Of a stretch of DNA of 64,000 nt, positions 56,248 to 64,000 are shown piece after piece. Under the pieces are notes generated by a model. The model searched no databases and was not told the origin of the DNA. It saw only the letters and a list, made by a program, of their open reading frames with translations. Every line of letters begins with the position of its first letter. Positions within the stretch are counted from its first letter, which is position 1. The position numbers were made by a program, and so were the translations under genes. Source of the DNA: Betaproteobacteria bacterium GR16-43 (lineage in GTDB: Bacteria > Pseudomonadota > Gammaproteobacteria > Burkholderiales > Usitatibacteraceae); assembly GCA_001953215.1 (NCBI GenBank), contig CP019169.1, positions 2,356,001 to 2,420,000 on the forward strand, in the 5' to 3' direction.

Positions 56248-56342
56248 TCCTTCCTTTCGTGGGTCCTGGATCCAATGTAATTACCATCCGCCGGATGTAC
56301 AATTGGTGGAAATGGAACAGGATTGATGAAGGATCGGCACAA

Positions 56343-57251
56343 ATGAGCGCCCCCGCCGACATGGCCGCCTTCGTGCGCTCGGTGGAGCTGGGCGGCTTCT
56401 CGGCCGCCGCCCGCGAGCTGCAACTGACGCCCTCGGCGGTCTCGAAGCTGGTCACGCGCCTCGAGGACCGGTTGGGCGTGCGCCTGTTGAATCGCACCAC
56501 GCGGAAGCTGGCACTCACGCCCGAGGGCGAGGCCTTCCTGCACCGCAGCCAGCGCATCCTCGCGGACATCGCGGAGGCCGAGAATGAAGTCGCGCAGTTC
56601 CTCTCGCGGCCGCGGGGCCTGCTGCGGGTGAACGTGGGCACCGCCTTCGGCATGCACGCGCTCACCCCGGCGCTGCCGGAGTTCCACCGTCGCCACCCCG
56701 AGATGCAGGTCGAGCTCACGGTGACGGATCGCGTGGTCGACCTGATCGAAGAGAACGCGGACCTCGGCATTCGCACCGGCACGCTCGCGGATTCCTCGCT
56801 GGTCGCGCGCAAGATCTGCGACCTCGAGCGCGTCATCTGCGCGGCGCCCGCTTACCTGAAGAAGCACGGCACGCCGAAGAAGCCCGAGGAGCTCCTGCAG
56901 CACAATTGCCTGCGCCTGGCCCACTTCCCCGCGCTTTCGCGCTGGCCCTTCGATGCGCCCGGCGGCGTGAGGCACGTGGAGGTGAGTGGGTCGCTGCTCG
57001 CGAACAACGCGGAGTCCCTGATGCAACTGGCCGTGCTGGGCATGGGAATCGTCCGGCTGGTCGACGTGGTGGTGGGCGATGCGATGCGCACGAAGAAGCT
57101 CGTGCCGGTGCTGGCCGCCACCCACCATGCCGAGCCGGTTCCGCTGAACGTCGTCTGGCCGCAAGGCCGGCATCGCTCGCCGAAGGTCGCGGCGATGGCG
57201 GAATTCCTGGTCGAGAAATTTTCCGGCGCGCCCTGGCGGGCCCACCGCTGA
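56343..57251 (+). CDS. LysR-family transcription regulator
   Basis: 302 residues from an ATG with AAGGA upstream; the frame is open further 5' but without a better start. N-terminal winged helix (MAAFVRSVELGGFSAAARELQLTPSAVSKLVTRLEDRLG split over residues 7-45) and periplasmic-binding-like effector domain. The sequence resembles the large CrgA/DmlR/AaeR-like branch that regulates neighbouring oxidoreductases. The neighbouring divergent ORF is only a tiny protein. Its stop overlaps the next ATG (TGATG), so the downstream repair gene is coupled to it. Confidence 0.93.
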   Translation: MSAPADMAAFVRSVELGGFSAAARELQLTPSAVSKLVTRLEDRLGVRLLNRTTRKLALTPEGEAFLHRSQRILADIAEAENEVAQFLSRPRGLLRVNVGTAFGMHALTPALPEFHRRHPEMQVELTVTDRVVDLIEENADLGIRTGTLADSSLVARKICDLERVICAAPAYLKKHGTPKKPEELLQHNCLRLAHFPALSRWPFDAPGGVRHVEVSGSLLANNAESLMQLAVLGMGIVRLVDVVVGDAMRTKKLVPVLAATHHAEPVPLNVVWPQGRHRSPKVAAMAEFLVEKFSGAPWRAHR

Positions 57252-58675
57252 TGCTGGCGCCCTCGATCGCATTCGTCGACGTCGAGACCACGGGCACCGC
57301 GCCCAAGGACGCGCGCATCACCGAGATCGGCATCGTGCGCGTCATCGAAGGCGAGGCGATCGAGGAGTGGTCCTCGCTCGTGAACCCCGAGTGCTCGATT
57401 CCCGAGGCGATCCAGGCGTTGACCGGGATCACGGACGACATGGTGCGCGACGCACCCACGTTCGCGCAGTTGCGCCAGGAGATTCTTTCGCGCATCGAGG
57501 GCAGCCTCTTCGTGGCGCACAACGCGCGCTTCGACTACGGATTCCTCAAGCACGAATTCAGGCGCCTGGAGATGCCGTTCAGCGCGGAAGTGCTGTGCAC
57601 GGTGCGCCTGTCGCGGCGGCTTTTCCCCGAGGCGGTGGGCCATGGCCTCGATGCGGTCGTCGCGCGTCACGGGCTGGAGGGCATCTTCTCCGCGGACCCC
57701 CAGTCGCGTCGCGGCCGCCACTCGGCGCTGGGCGATGCGCGCGTGTTGTGGAGTTTCGTGCAACTCCTCTATCGCACGCGCGGCGAGATGGAGGTCGAGG
57801 CGGCGGTGAAGCGGCTGCTCAAGATCCCGAGCCTCCCGCCGCAACTCGCACCCGACGCGCTCGAGGGCATTCCCGAATGCCCGGGCATCTACCGTTTCTA
57901 CGGCGTGAACGACTTGCCGCTGTACGTCGGCAAGAGCGTGAACCTTCGCGAACGGGTGCGCTCGCATTTCTCCAGCGACTACCGGAGCTCGAACGACCTG
58001 CGGTTGTCGCAGGAGATCCGCCGCCTCGACTGGGAGCCGTGCGCGGGCGAGATGGGGGCCTTGCTGCGCGAATCGCAGTTGATCAAGACCTGCCTGCCGC
58101 TGCACAACCATCGCCTGCGGCGCAAGGAAACGGCGTGCTTCATCGAGCTCACCAACCTGGGTGCGCCGCCGGAAGTGCGCCTCGTGCGCGACATCGACTG
58201 GAGCGAGCGCGGACCCGGGGCCACGCCGCTCTACGGACCGTTCGCTTCCAAGGTCCATGTGCGCGCGCTGCTGGAAGAACTCGCGAGCGAGCACGGTCTC
58301 TGCTGGCGCTGCCTCGGCTGGGAGAAGCGGGGCGGCCCGTGCTTCGCCCGCCAGGTGCGCAAGTGCCGCGGTGCCTGCATCGGCGAGGAGACGACGCAGG
58401 TGCATGGCGTGCGCCTTGCGACCGCGCTCGGCCCATGGAAGCTGCGCGACTGGCCGTGGGCGGGGCGCGCGGTGATCCGCGAGCGCGATCCGGTGAACGG
58501 GCTGGAGGCCGCGCACGTGTTCGATCGCTGGCACCACGTGGGCACGGCCGGCGATGAGCGCGAGCTGGAGGACCTGCTTTCCACGCGCGTGGAGATCGGC
58601 TTCGATCCCGACGTCTACAAGATCGTCCTGCAGCACCTCGGCAAGGCCGAGGCCGTCACCGCGCACTCAGAATAG
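57251..58675 (+). CDS. Fusion of DnaQ-like exonuclease and GIY-YIG (Cho/UvrC-type) endonuclease
   Basis: 474 residues. Residues 1-180 are a DEDDh 3'-5' exonuclease: FVDVETTG (DxE), AHNARFDYGFL, and RHSALGDARVL (HxAxxD). Residues 200-290 are a GIY-YIG nuclease (CPGIYRFYG and LPLYVGKSVNLRERVRSHF) as in the UvrC N-terminus and the UvrC homologue Cho. A cysteine-rich segment (CWRCLG, CFARQVRKCRGACIG, about 355-380) follows. The combination occurs in Proteobacteria as a DNA polymerase III epsilon-like/UvrC-like repair protein. It probably incises and resects damaged DNA. Coupled to LysR upstream; its 3' end overlaps the convergent SRAP gene by 9 nt. Confidence 0.9.
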   Translation: MLAPSIAFVDVETTGTAPKDARITEIGIVRVIEGEAIEEWSSLVNPECSIPEAIQALTGITDDMVRDAPTFAQLRQEILSRIEGSLFVAHNARFDYGFLKHEFRRLEMPFSAEVLCTVRLSRRLFPEAVGHGLDAVVARHGLEGIFSADPQSRRGRHSALGDARVLWSFVQLLYRTRGEMEVEAAVKRLLKIPSLPPQLAPDALEGIPECPGIYRFYGVNDLPLYVGKSVNLRERVRSHFSSDYRSSNDLRLSQEIRRLDWEPCAGEMGALLRESQLIKTCLPLHNHRLRRKETACFIELTNLGAPPEVRLVRDIDWSERGPGATPLYGPFASKVHVRALLEELASEHGLCWRCLGWEKRGGPCFARQVRKCRGACIGEETTQVHGVRLATALGPWKLRDWPWAGRAVIRERDPVNGLEAAHVFDRWHHVGTAGDERELEDLLSTRVEIGFDPDVYKIVLQHLGKAEAVTAHSE

Positions 58676-59377
58676 CGAGGCGGTCTCGCCGGGCTTGGGT
58701 TCCCGGGAATCGTTCGACGCCTGCGGGGCATCGGCCAGGACTTCCGGCACGTCGTTGCGCGAGTTTCCGACCAGCGTTCCGATGCGGCGCGTGGCGATCG
58801 GCGCTTCATACGGCCGCAGGAGCGCGGCGACTTCTTCCGCCTTTCCGAAGAGCCACGTGTCGTAGGCGCCGTCGGGAAGGATCACCGGCATGCGGTCGTG
58901 GATCGGCGCGACGGTCGCGTTCGCGTCGGTGGTCACGATGGTGAAGGTTTCGACGACGTTGCCGTCGGGAGCCTTCCAGCGCTCCCACAGTCCGGCGAAC
59001 GCGAACAGCGGCCGCCCGGGCACGGTGATGGCCCAGGGTTGCTTGCGCCCGGGCTCGCCCTGCCACTCGAAGAAGCCGGTGGCCGGCACGAGGCAGCGGC
59101 GCTGGCGGAAGGCGTTGCGAAACGCGGGTTTCTCGGCGAGCGTCTCGGAGCGCGCATTGATCATTTGCGTCCCGATCTTCAGGTCCTTCGCCCAGGACGG
59201 CACGAGACCCCAGCGCAGCAGCGCGACCTCGCGCGTGCCCTCGGGGGTTGCGCGCACCACGGGCGAATCCTGCGTCGGCGCGATGTTGAAGCGCTTCTTG
59301 ACGCGGTGGTTCAACGGCACCCGGAACGTGTACGCGATGATGTTGCCGTCGGCGTCGAGGAAATAGCGGCTGCACAT
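58667..59377 (-). CDS. SOS response-associated peptidase family protein (SRAP, YedK/HMCES)
   Basis: 236 residues. Protects abasic sites in single-stranded DNA by forming a thiazolidine crosslink through the N-terminal cysteine. Cys2 (MCSRYF), the Asn of MINARSET, Glu of GFFEW and His of APIHDRMP, all needed for crosslink formation or reversal, are present. The C-terminal 30 residues are a loose extension. It converges and overlaps slightly with the exonuclease/GIY-YIG gene; both act in DNA repair. Confidence 0.95.
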   Translation of the reverse strand: MCSRYFLDADGNIIAYTFRVPLNHRVKKRFNIAPTQDSPVVRATPEGTREVALLRWGLVPSWAKDLKIGTQMINARSETLAEKPAFRNAFRQRRCLVPATGFFEWQGEPGRKQPWAITVPGRPLFAFAGLWERWKAPDGNVVETFTIVTTDANATVAPIHDRMPVILPDGAYDTWLFGKAEEVAALLRPYEAPIATRRIGTLVGNSRNDVPEVLADAPQASNDSREPKPGETASLF

Positions 59378-59399
59378 GGGGGAATGTTAAGGTGGCGCG

Positions 59400-59930
59400 A
59401 TGCGATTCCTCAAGTCCGTGCTGGTGGGCCTGGTGGTGCTGGTCGCGATGCTCGTCGCGGTAGGGATCATGATGCCCTCCACGTTCCTGGTCGAGCGCGC
59501 GATCGCGGTGAACGCCCCGCCTGCGAAAATCTACGTGCTGCTGGCCGATCCGAAAGCCTGGAAGCAGTGGGCCGTCTGGCACCGGCGCGATCCCGAGATG
59601 AAGGTCGTGTATTCGGGCGCGGCCGCCGGCGTCGGCGCCACGTGGTCGTGGGAAAGCGGCAGCGCGGGCAAGGGCAGCATGACGCTCGTCGCGGCGGATC
59701 CCGACCGGGAAGTGCAGTACACGCTGAACATCGAGAGCCGCAACTTCTCGGCGCGTGGCACCATTCGCCTCGCGCCGGGCCCGGGCGGCACGGTGGTCAC
59801 CTGGAGCAGCGAAGGCGACGTCGGGAGGAATCCCCTGCTTCGCCTCCTGGCCCCGATGGCGGATGGCAAGGTGGGCGCGGATTTCGCCGAAGGACTCGCG
59901 AACCTGAAGGCCGCGGCCGAGAAGACTTGA
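59400..59930 (+). CDS. Membrane-anchored SRPBCC (polyketide-cyclase-like) protein
   Basis: 176 residues. N-terminal hydrophobic anchor (VLVGLVVLVAMLVAVGIMM) followed by a START-like domain: VERAIAVNAPPAKIYVLLADP, WAVWHRRDP, GVGATWSWES and TVVTWSSEGDVGRNP. It is a paralogue of the frameshifted gene at 12549-13075 and shows what that product should look like. Ligand unknown. It is divergent from the SRAP gene with 22 nt between starts. Confidence 0.88.
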   Translation: MRFLKSVLVGLVVLVAMLVAVGIMMPSTFLVERAIAVNAPPAKIYVLLADPKAWKQWAVWHRRDPEMKVVYSGAAAGVGATWSWESGSAGKGSMTLVAADPDREVQYTLNIESRNFSARGTIRLAPGPGGTVVTWSSEGDVGRNPLLRLLAPMADGKVGADFAEGLANLKAAAEKT

Positions 59931-59953
59931 GACTGACGAGGAGTGACGAGCGC

Positions 59954-60382
59954 ATGTGGAAGCCGAGAACGATGGGGATGGCCCTGCTGGGGCTCGCGGC
60001 CGCGGGCTGCGGGATGATGCCGAAGGAAGAGCCGCCGCCCAAGCCCTTCGTGGGCACGCGCTGGCAGGTGATGCTCGAACTGCCGCTCCCGGGCGAACAG
60101 CCCTACGTGCGCTTCGGTGACGGCCGCATGGAGGGCTTCGGCGGCTGCAACCACATCAACGCGCGCTACCTCCAGGATTCGGTCGGTACCCGCTTCATCG
60201 CGTTGTCCGGCATGAGTGCCAGCAAGCGCCTGTGCGATCCGGCGGTCATGGCAACCGAGCATCGCATCCTCGAAATCCTCGGCTCGGTGTCCAGCTACAC
60301 CATCATCGTCGACGACATGCAGATGAGCGGTTCGGCCGGTTCGCTCCGGTTGCGCGCGCTCCCGCCGCTGGTGACGCGATGA
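59954..60382 (+). CDS. META-domain lipoprotein 1 (HslJ-like)
   Basis: 142 residues. Lipobox AAAGC (Cys19) after a signal peptide. META-domain pattern: FVGTRWQVMLEL, YVRFGDGRMEGFGGCNHINARY, ALSGMSASKRLCDPAVMATE and ILGSVSSYTI. The Cys pair (GGCN and RLCD) is as in HslJ. These outer-membrane-associated proteins are linked to heat or novobiocin stress; mechanism unknown. Its end overlaps the start of a second META gene (ATGA). Confidence 0.9.
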   Translation: MWKPRTMGMALLGLAAAGCGMMPKEEPPPKPFVGTRWQVMLELPLPGEQPYVRFGDGRMEGFGGCNHINARYLQDSVGTRFIALSGMSASKRLCDPAVMATEHRILEILGSVSSYTIIVDDMQMSGSAGSLRLRALPPLVTR

Positions 60383-60831
60383 GGGCCGCCCTCGTGTTGG
60401 CTCTCGTCCTCGGCGGCTGTGGCTTGCCGCCCCAGGGCGCATCGTCCGGTCCCGTGCAGAGCATGCTCGAGCAGCCGGACTTCGAGGAAACGACCTGGAT
60501 CGTGCCGGGGGTCGCCACCGAGGGCGACCAGGCGCCGCGCCTCGTCTTCTCGACCCTGGGCAAGGTGACGGGCTTCACCGGCTGCAACCAGCTCACCGGC
60601 ACCTATCGTCTCGAGGGAGACCGCCTCGAAGTCGCCGCCGCCACCACCAAGCGCGCGTGCGTCGGCGCCGGAGGTGAAGTGGAGGCACGGCTGCTTGCGA
60701 TCCTGGCCGACCGTCCGCGCGTGCTCATCGGTTCCGAGAACATGGTGCTCACCGCACCCAAGGGCGGGCGCATCGAGTTCATCCCGCAGGGCCGCGCGCC
60801 GCAATCGCGCGTCTATCACTCACCGAGCTAG
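60379..60831 (+). CDS. META-domain lipoprotein 2
   Basis: 150 residues. Lipobox LGGC (Cys14). META pattern: TTWIVPGVATEG, RLVFSTLGKVTGFTGCNQLTGTYR, AAATTKRACVG and LLAILADRPRVLIG. Related to the preceding gene by duplication but diverged, and translationally coupled to it by a 4-nt overlap. Two tandem META lipoproteins may form a pair. It ends just before a large inverted-repeat element. Confidence 0.88.
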   Translation: MRAALVLALVLGGCGLPPQGASSGPVQSMLEQPDFEETTWIVPGVATEGDQAPRLVFSTLGKVTGFTGCNQLTGTYRLEGDRLEVAAATTKRACVGAGGEVEARLLAILADRPRVLIGSENMVLTAPKGGRIEFIPQGRAPQSRVYHSPS

Positions 60832-60838
60832 ATTTAAG

Positions 60839-61013
60839 CGAAGGTCAAAGGCGATTGAACCGCAGAGGCCCCTGAGACCCCGGAGGAAAACCAACACACG
60901 GGAAAATCAGGGGCAGAACCTCATCCTTGAACAGCGGGATCGAGGCGCCACACCTGACTTGATTTTCCTCCGGGGCCTCTGGGGCCTCTGCGGTTCAACG
61001 CTTTTGACTTCCG
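60839..61013. repeat. 175-bp element with long inverted repeats (GCAGAGGCCCC family)
   Basis: Core arms 60855-60890 and 60963-60998 pair over 36 nt with two mismatches; weaker pairing continues outward through GGTCAAAGGCG/GCTTTTGACTT to about 50 bp. Arms and ends are homologous to the element at 42900-43049 and the centres are loosely similar. It fills the gap between the convergent META and kup genes. Confidence 0.9.
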
Positions 61014-61017
61014 TCCG

Positions 61018-62919
61018 TCAGATCTCGATGTGGGTCCCGAGCTCGACGACCCGGTTGGCGGGGATGTTGAAGAAGTCGGTGGCGCGCGTGGCGTTGCGCG
61101 TCATCCACGCGAAGAGGTGGTCGCGCCACTGCGCCATGCCCGGAAGCTCCGAGGGGATCACCGTCTCGCGCGACAGGAAGAACGACGTGTCCATGAGGTC
61201 GAAGCCCAGCCCGTAGCGCACGCGGCAGGAGTTGAGGATCTCGTCGATGTCGGGCTGCTCCTTGAAGCCGTACCAGGCTTCGAGGCGATAGAACCCTTCG
61301 CCCAGGCGCTCGTACTGCACGCGATCCTCCCAGGGCACCACGGGCACGTCGTGCGTCACGATGGTGAGGAACACCGTCTTGTCGTGCAGGACGCGGTTAT
61401 GTTTCAGGTTGTGCAGCAGCGCATGGGGCACGGACGTCGTGTTGCTCGTCATGAAGATCGCCGTGCCCTCCACTTTGGTGGGCGGGCTCGCGCGCAGGCT
61501 GTCCAGGAACGGTTTCAGCGGGATGCCCTGCTCGGCCAGGCGCACGGCCATGATGTGCTTGCCGCGGCGCCAGGTGATCAGCAGCGTGAAGAAGATGAGG
61601 CCGACCACGAGCGGGAACCAGCCACCGTTGTGGATCTTGGTGGCGTTCGACGCGAGGAACACGAGGTCGACCACCAGCATGCTGCCCACCACGATCGCGA
61701 CCATCCACGTGGGCCACTTCCAGATGCGCCGTGCGACGACCCAGGCGAGCAGGCACTCGATCACCATCGTCGCGGCCACCGCCAAGCCATAGGCCGAGGC
61801 GAGGTTGTCGGAGGTCTGGAAGCCCAGCACCAGCAGCACGACGGCCACGAACAGCAGCCAGTTCACGAACGGCACGTAGATCTGGCCGATCTCCTTCGTG
61901 GACGTGTGCTCGATCTTCAGCCGAGGCACGTAGCCCAGCAGGATCGCCTGGCGCGTGACCGAGAAGGCCCCGGAGATTACCGCCTGCGAAGCGATCACGG
62001 CCGCGCACGTGGCGAGGCCGACCATCGGCAGCAGCGCCCACTCCGGCAGCATCAGGTAGAACGGGTTCTTCACGCCGGCCGGATTCGCGAGCACGAACGC
62101 GGCCTGGCCGAAGTAGTTCAGCATCAGCGCGGGCAGCACGAGGCAGAACCAGCCGATGCGGATCGGCTTCTTGCCGAAGTGGCCCATGTCCGCGTAGAGC
62201 GCTTCACCGCCGGTCAACGCGAGGAAGACCGCGCCGAGCACGAAGAAGCCTTTCGTCGGATAGAGCTCGAAGAAGGTGACCGCGTGGGCCGGGTTCAACG
62301 CCTCCAGCACCGCGGGATTGCGGGCGATGTGCGGAATCCCGGCGGCGGCGATCGCGAGGAACCACAGGATGGTGACCGGGCCGAAGAGCGCACCCATGCG
62401 CGCGGTGCCGTGGCGCTGGATCACGAACAGGCCGGTGATGATGCCGATCACGATGGGCACCACGTACGGCGTGAAGGTCGGCGTCGCCACGCTGAGGCCC
62501 TCCACCGCAGAGAGCACGGTGACCGCGGGCGTGATCATGCTGTCGCCATAGAACATCGCGGCGCCCAGGATCCCGATCGAGATGATCGTCCACTTGAGGC
62601 GCGGCTCGCGGTGGACCTCGCGCAGGGCGAGCGCCAGCAGCGCCAGGATGCCGCCTTCCCCGTTGTTGTCGGCCCGCATCATGACGATGAGGTACTTCAT
62701 CGTCACGACCCAGAACATCGCCCACACGATGAGCGAGAGCAGGCCCAGCACGCTCGCTTGCGACAGCGGGATTCCGTACTCCGCGCTGAACGCTTCCTTC
62801 ATCGCGTAGAGCGGGCTCGTGCCAATGTCGCCAAAGACTACCCCCACCGCCCCAACGACCAGGGGGAGCATTGCCTTGCGGGGGAAGTGGGCCGTATGGC
62901 CCGAGGCGGAGGCGCTCAT
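61018..62919 (-). CDS. kup: Low-affinity potassium uptake protein
   Basis: 633 residues, full length. Proton-coupled K+ importer of the KUP/HAK family with 12 membrane helices in the first 440 residues and a cytoplasmic C-terminal domain. Signatures: GVVFGDIGTSPLYAMKEAF (TM1), RADNNGEGGILALLAL, GDSMITPAVTVLSAVEGL and ALTGGEALYADMGHFG. The start ATG at 62919 has GGAAG upstream; the frame is open further 5' but without coding character. A probable promoter lies 49 nt upstream. Confidence 0.97.
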   Translation of the reverse strand: MSASASGHTAHFPRKAMLPLVVGAVGVVFGDIGTSPLYAMKEAFSAEYGIPLSQASVLGLLSLIVWAMFWVVTMKYLIVMMRADNNGEGGILALLALALREVHREPRLKWTIISIGILGAAMFYGDSMITPAVTVLSAVEGLSVATPTFTPYVVPIVIGIITGLFVIQRHGTARMGALFGPVTILWFLAIAAAGIPHIARNPAVLEALNPAHAVTFFELYPTKGFFVLGAVFLALTGGEALYADMGHFGKKPIRIGWFCLVLPALMLNYFGQAAFVLANPAGVKNPFYLMLPEWALLPMVGLATCAAVIASQAVISGAFSVTRQAILLGYVPRLKIEHTSTKEIGQIYVPFVNWLLFVAVVLLVLGFQTSDNLASAYGLAVAATMVIECLLAWVVARRIWKWPTWMVAIVVGSMLVVDLVFLASNATKIHNGGWFPLVVGLIFFTLLITWRRGKHIMAVRLAEQGIPLKPFLDSLRASPPTKVEGTAIFMTSNTTSVPHALLHNLKHNRVLHDKTVFLTIVTHDVPVVPWEDRVQYERLGEGFYRLEAWYGFKEQPDIDEILNSCRVRYGLGFDLMDTSFFLSRETVIPSELPGMAQWRDHLFAWMTRNATRATDFFNIPANRVVELGTHIEI

Positions 62920-62967
62920 CGGATCTTCCAGACGGCTTCCTTGCGGGACCGACCGGATAGGCGCCGG

Positions 62968-62996
62968 ACTATACGCCGCTTTGCTGCGCCGCACAA
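62968..62996 (-). promoter_or_regulatory. Probable kup promoter
   Basis: Minus strand: TTGTGC (62996-62991), 17-nt spacer, TATAGT (62973-62968). The -10 differs from consensus by one base. Predicted transcript start is about 42 nt upstream of the ATG. Confidence 0.5.
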
Positions 62997-63063
62997 GAAC
63001 ACGGGAAATCGGCGCCCGCCCCGCCATTGGAGGAGCGCATTCCGCATTCCGTCGCAAAGGCCG

Positions 63064-63093
63064 TTGTGCAAGCCCCGCGCGCGCGGGTAATGT
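63064..63093 (+). promoter_or_regulatory. Possible promoter of the DUF5916 gene
   Basis: TTGTGC (63064-63069), 18-nt spacer, TAATGT (63088-63093), ending 28 nt before the ATG. The -35 hexamer is the same as in the divergent kup promoter. Confidence 0.35.
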
Positions 63094-63121
63094 GCGCACA
63101 ACTTTCAAAGCATTGAAAAAC

Positions 63122-64000
63122 ATGAAAAAAAGCGCTTGGCTGGGATGGGGCCTGTGGGGGTGCCTGGTGGCCTGGGCGGGGGCGGCCGAGGCGATCCAGG
63201 CCTATCCGATCCCGGCGGGACAGAAGGTGACCCTGGACGGGAAGCTCGACGAGGACGTCTGGCGCGACGCGCCCCCGATGGACGAGTTCTGGGAGCTCTT
63301 CCCCCAGGACAAGGTGAAGGCAAGGGTGCGCACCGAGGCGCGCTTCGCTTTCGACAAGCACGCGCTGTACGTCGCGGTGAAATCCTTCGACCCGGACATG
63401 ACGCAACTGCGTGAACCCTTCGCGCGGCGCGACAACGTGCTGGCCGACCAGGACATGATCGTGCTGTTCGTCGATCCGGTCGGCACGCGCAAGTTCGCGC
63501 ACTTCTTCCGCGTGAACCCGCGCGGCTCGATCGGTGACGGCCTCTACAACGAGGACACGGGCAACGAGGATTTCTCGCCCGACTTCGAGTTCGAGGTCGT
63601 GACGGGCAAGTTCGACGGGGGGTGGACCGCCGAATTCCGCATCCCGTTCTCCTCGCTGCGCTACGGCGATCCGCCGTCGTCGACGTGGAGCGTGCTCGTG
63701 TTCCGCAACTACCCGCGCGACCAGCGCTACCGCATCGCCTCGGCGCCCCTGCCGCGCGAGCAGAACTGCTTCATCTGCCTGAACAACCCGCTCACGGGCC
63801 TGACCGAGCTGCCTTCGGCCGACCACCTGCAGGTCACGCCGCTGCTCACGGCGCGCACGACGCGCGACAAGGTGGTGGGCTCGTACGACCGCACCGACCG
63901 CGAAGTCGTGCCCAGCCTCGACATCAAGTGGAAGCCGAGGCCCGACACGATCGTCGACGCGACGATCAACCCGGACTTCTCGCAGGTCGAGCTCGATACG
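63122..64000 (+). CDS. CBM9-like/DUF5916 exported protein, 5' part (3' end outside window)
   Basis: The frame is open from the ATG at 63122 to the last base (293 codons). Signal peptide MKKSAWLGWGLWGCLVAWAG, cleavage near AEA (about residue 24). Residues 35-220 form a carbohydrate-binding family 9-like beta sandwich (VTLDGKLDEDVWRDAPP, ADQDMIVLFVDP, GWTAEFRIPFSSLRY). The last visible residues, INPDFSQVELDT, are the typical beginning of DUF5916, a beta-barrel-like domain of large (700-900 residue) secreted proteins in Gram-negative bacteria. Function is not established. Divergent from kup. Confidence 0.88.
   Translation, partial: MKKSAWLGWGLWGCLVAWAGAAEAIQAYPIPAGQKVTLDGKLDEDVWRDAPPMDEFWELFPQDKVKARVRTEARFAFDKHALYVAVKSFDPDMTQLREPFARRDNVLADQDMIVLFVDPVGTRKFAHFFRVNPRGSIGDGLYNEDTGNEDFSPDFEFEVVTGKFDGGWTAEFRIPFSSLRYGDPPSSTWSVLVFRNYPRDQRYRIASAPLPREQNCFICLNNPLTGLTELPSADHLQVTPLLTARTTRDKVVGSYDRTDREVVPSLDIKWKPRPDTIVDATINPDFSQVELDT

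Overview
The window is GC-rich, densely coded bacterial chromosome with no rRNA, tRNA, CRISPR array, insertion sequence, phage or plasmid gene that I could recognise. The gene content points to a betaproteobacterium: EarP with an EF-P carrying Arg32, a DUF2863 protein, a DUF2237 protein, a Kup transporter and cold-shock/META/SRPBCC genes in a typical free-living arrangement. I cannot place it below class.

Layout. 1-4.2 kb: end of an MdtB/MdtC-type RND permease, a small secreted protein and a GGDEF-EAL protein. 4.2-10.2 kb: asnS translationally coupled to an orphan prepilin, two coupled PAS histidine kinases, a GST. 10.4-15.9 kb: cold-shock protein, HtrA-like protease, an ArsR-led operon of three START/AHSA1-fold proteins (one frameshifted), a patatin lipoprotein and a lysine-tailed protein. 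16.0-20.2 kb: a PspA / YqiJ / flotillin membrane-integrity operon and a LOG-family enzyme. 20.2-25.7 kb: a long minus-strand stress operon (BON lipoprotein, two tiny proteins, GlsB-like, Anbu proteasome-type protease, transglutaminase, ferritin-like protein, histidine kinase). 25.9-36.1 kb: csbD, a giant cyclic beta-1,2-glucan synthase and two Crp/Fnr regulators. 36.2-42.9 kb: TetR plus a complete tripartite RND efflux operon with a double operator. 43-48.8 kb: SDR epimerase, earP-efp, tartrate/D-malate dehydrogenase-like enzyme, ABC-2 exporter. 48.8-56.3 kb: divergent phosphoketolase and acetate kinase, an esterase, AraC regulator, DUF2863, DUF2237. 56.3-64 kb: LysR, an exonuclease/GIY-YIG repair protein converging on an SRAP repair protein, SRPBCC, two META lipoproteins, Kup, and the start of a CBM9/DUF5916 protein.

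The most interesting signal is regulatory. A 14-bp palindrome, GTTCGnTAnCGnAC, occurs upstream of the BON-Anbu operon, csbD-cyclic glucan synthase, both Crp/Fnr genes and in duplicate between phosphoketolase and acetate kinase. At four of these promoters a TAnnnT hexamer begins exactly 22 nt after the palindrome, which would centre it at -41.5, the class II CRP/FNR activator position. I propose a small Crp/Fnr-driven stress regulon joining periplasmic glucan synthesis, Anbu proteolysis and acetyl-phosphate metabolism; three of its targets may be leaderless.

The second signal is a set of three families of intergenic hairpin elements (GGGTCAG palindromes, GCAGAGGCCCC long inverted repeats and a CGCAGATAAAC inverted repeat). 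Six of the seven large elements lie between convergent genes, and every convergent pair whose stop codons are separated by at least about 50 nt carries one. A further short repeat (CCCTCTCCC-aa-GGGAGAGGG) is read in frame as the tail of the efflux adaptor.
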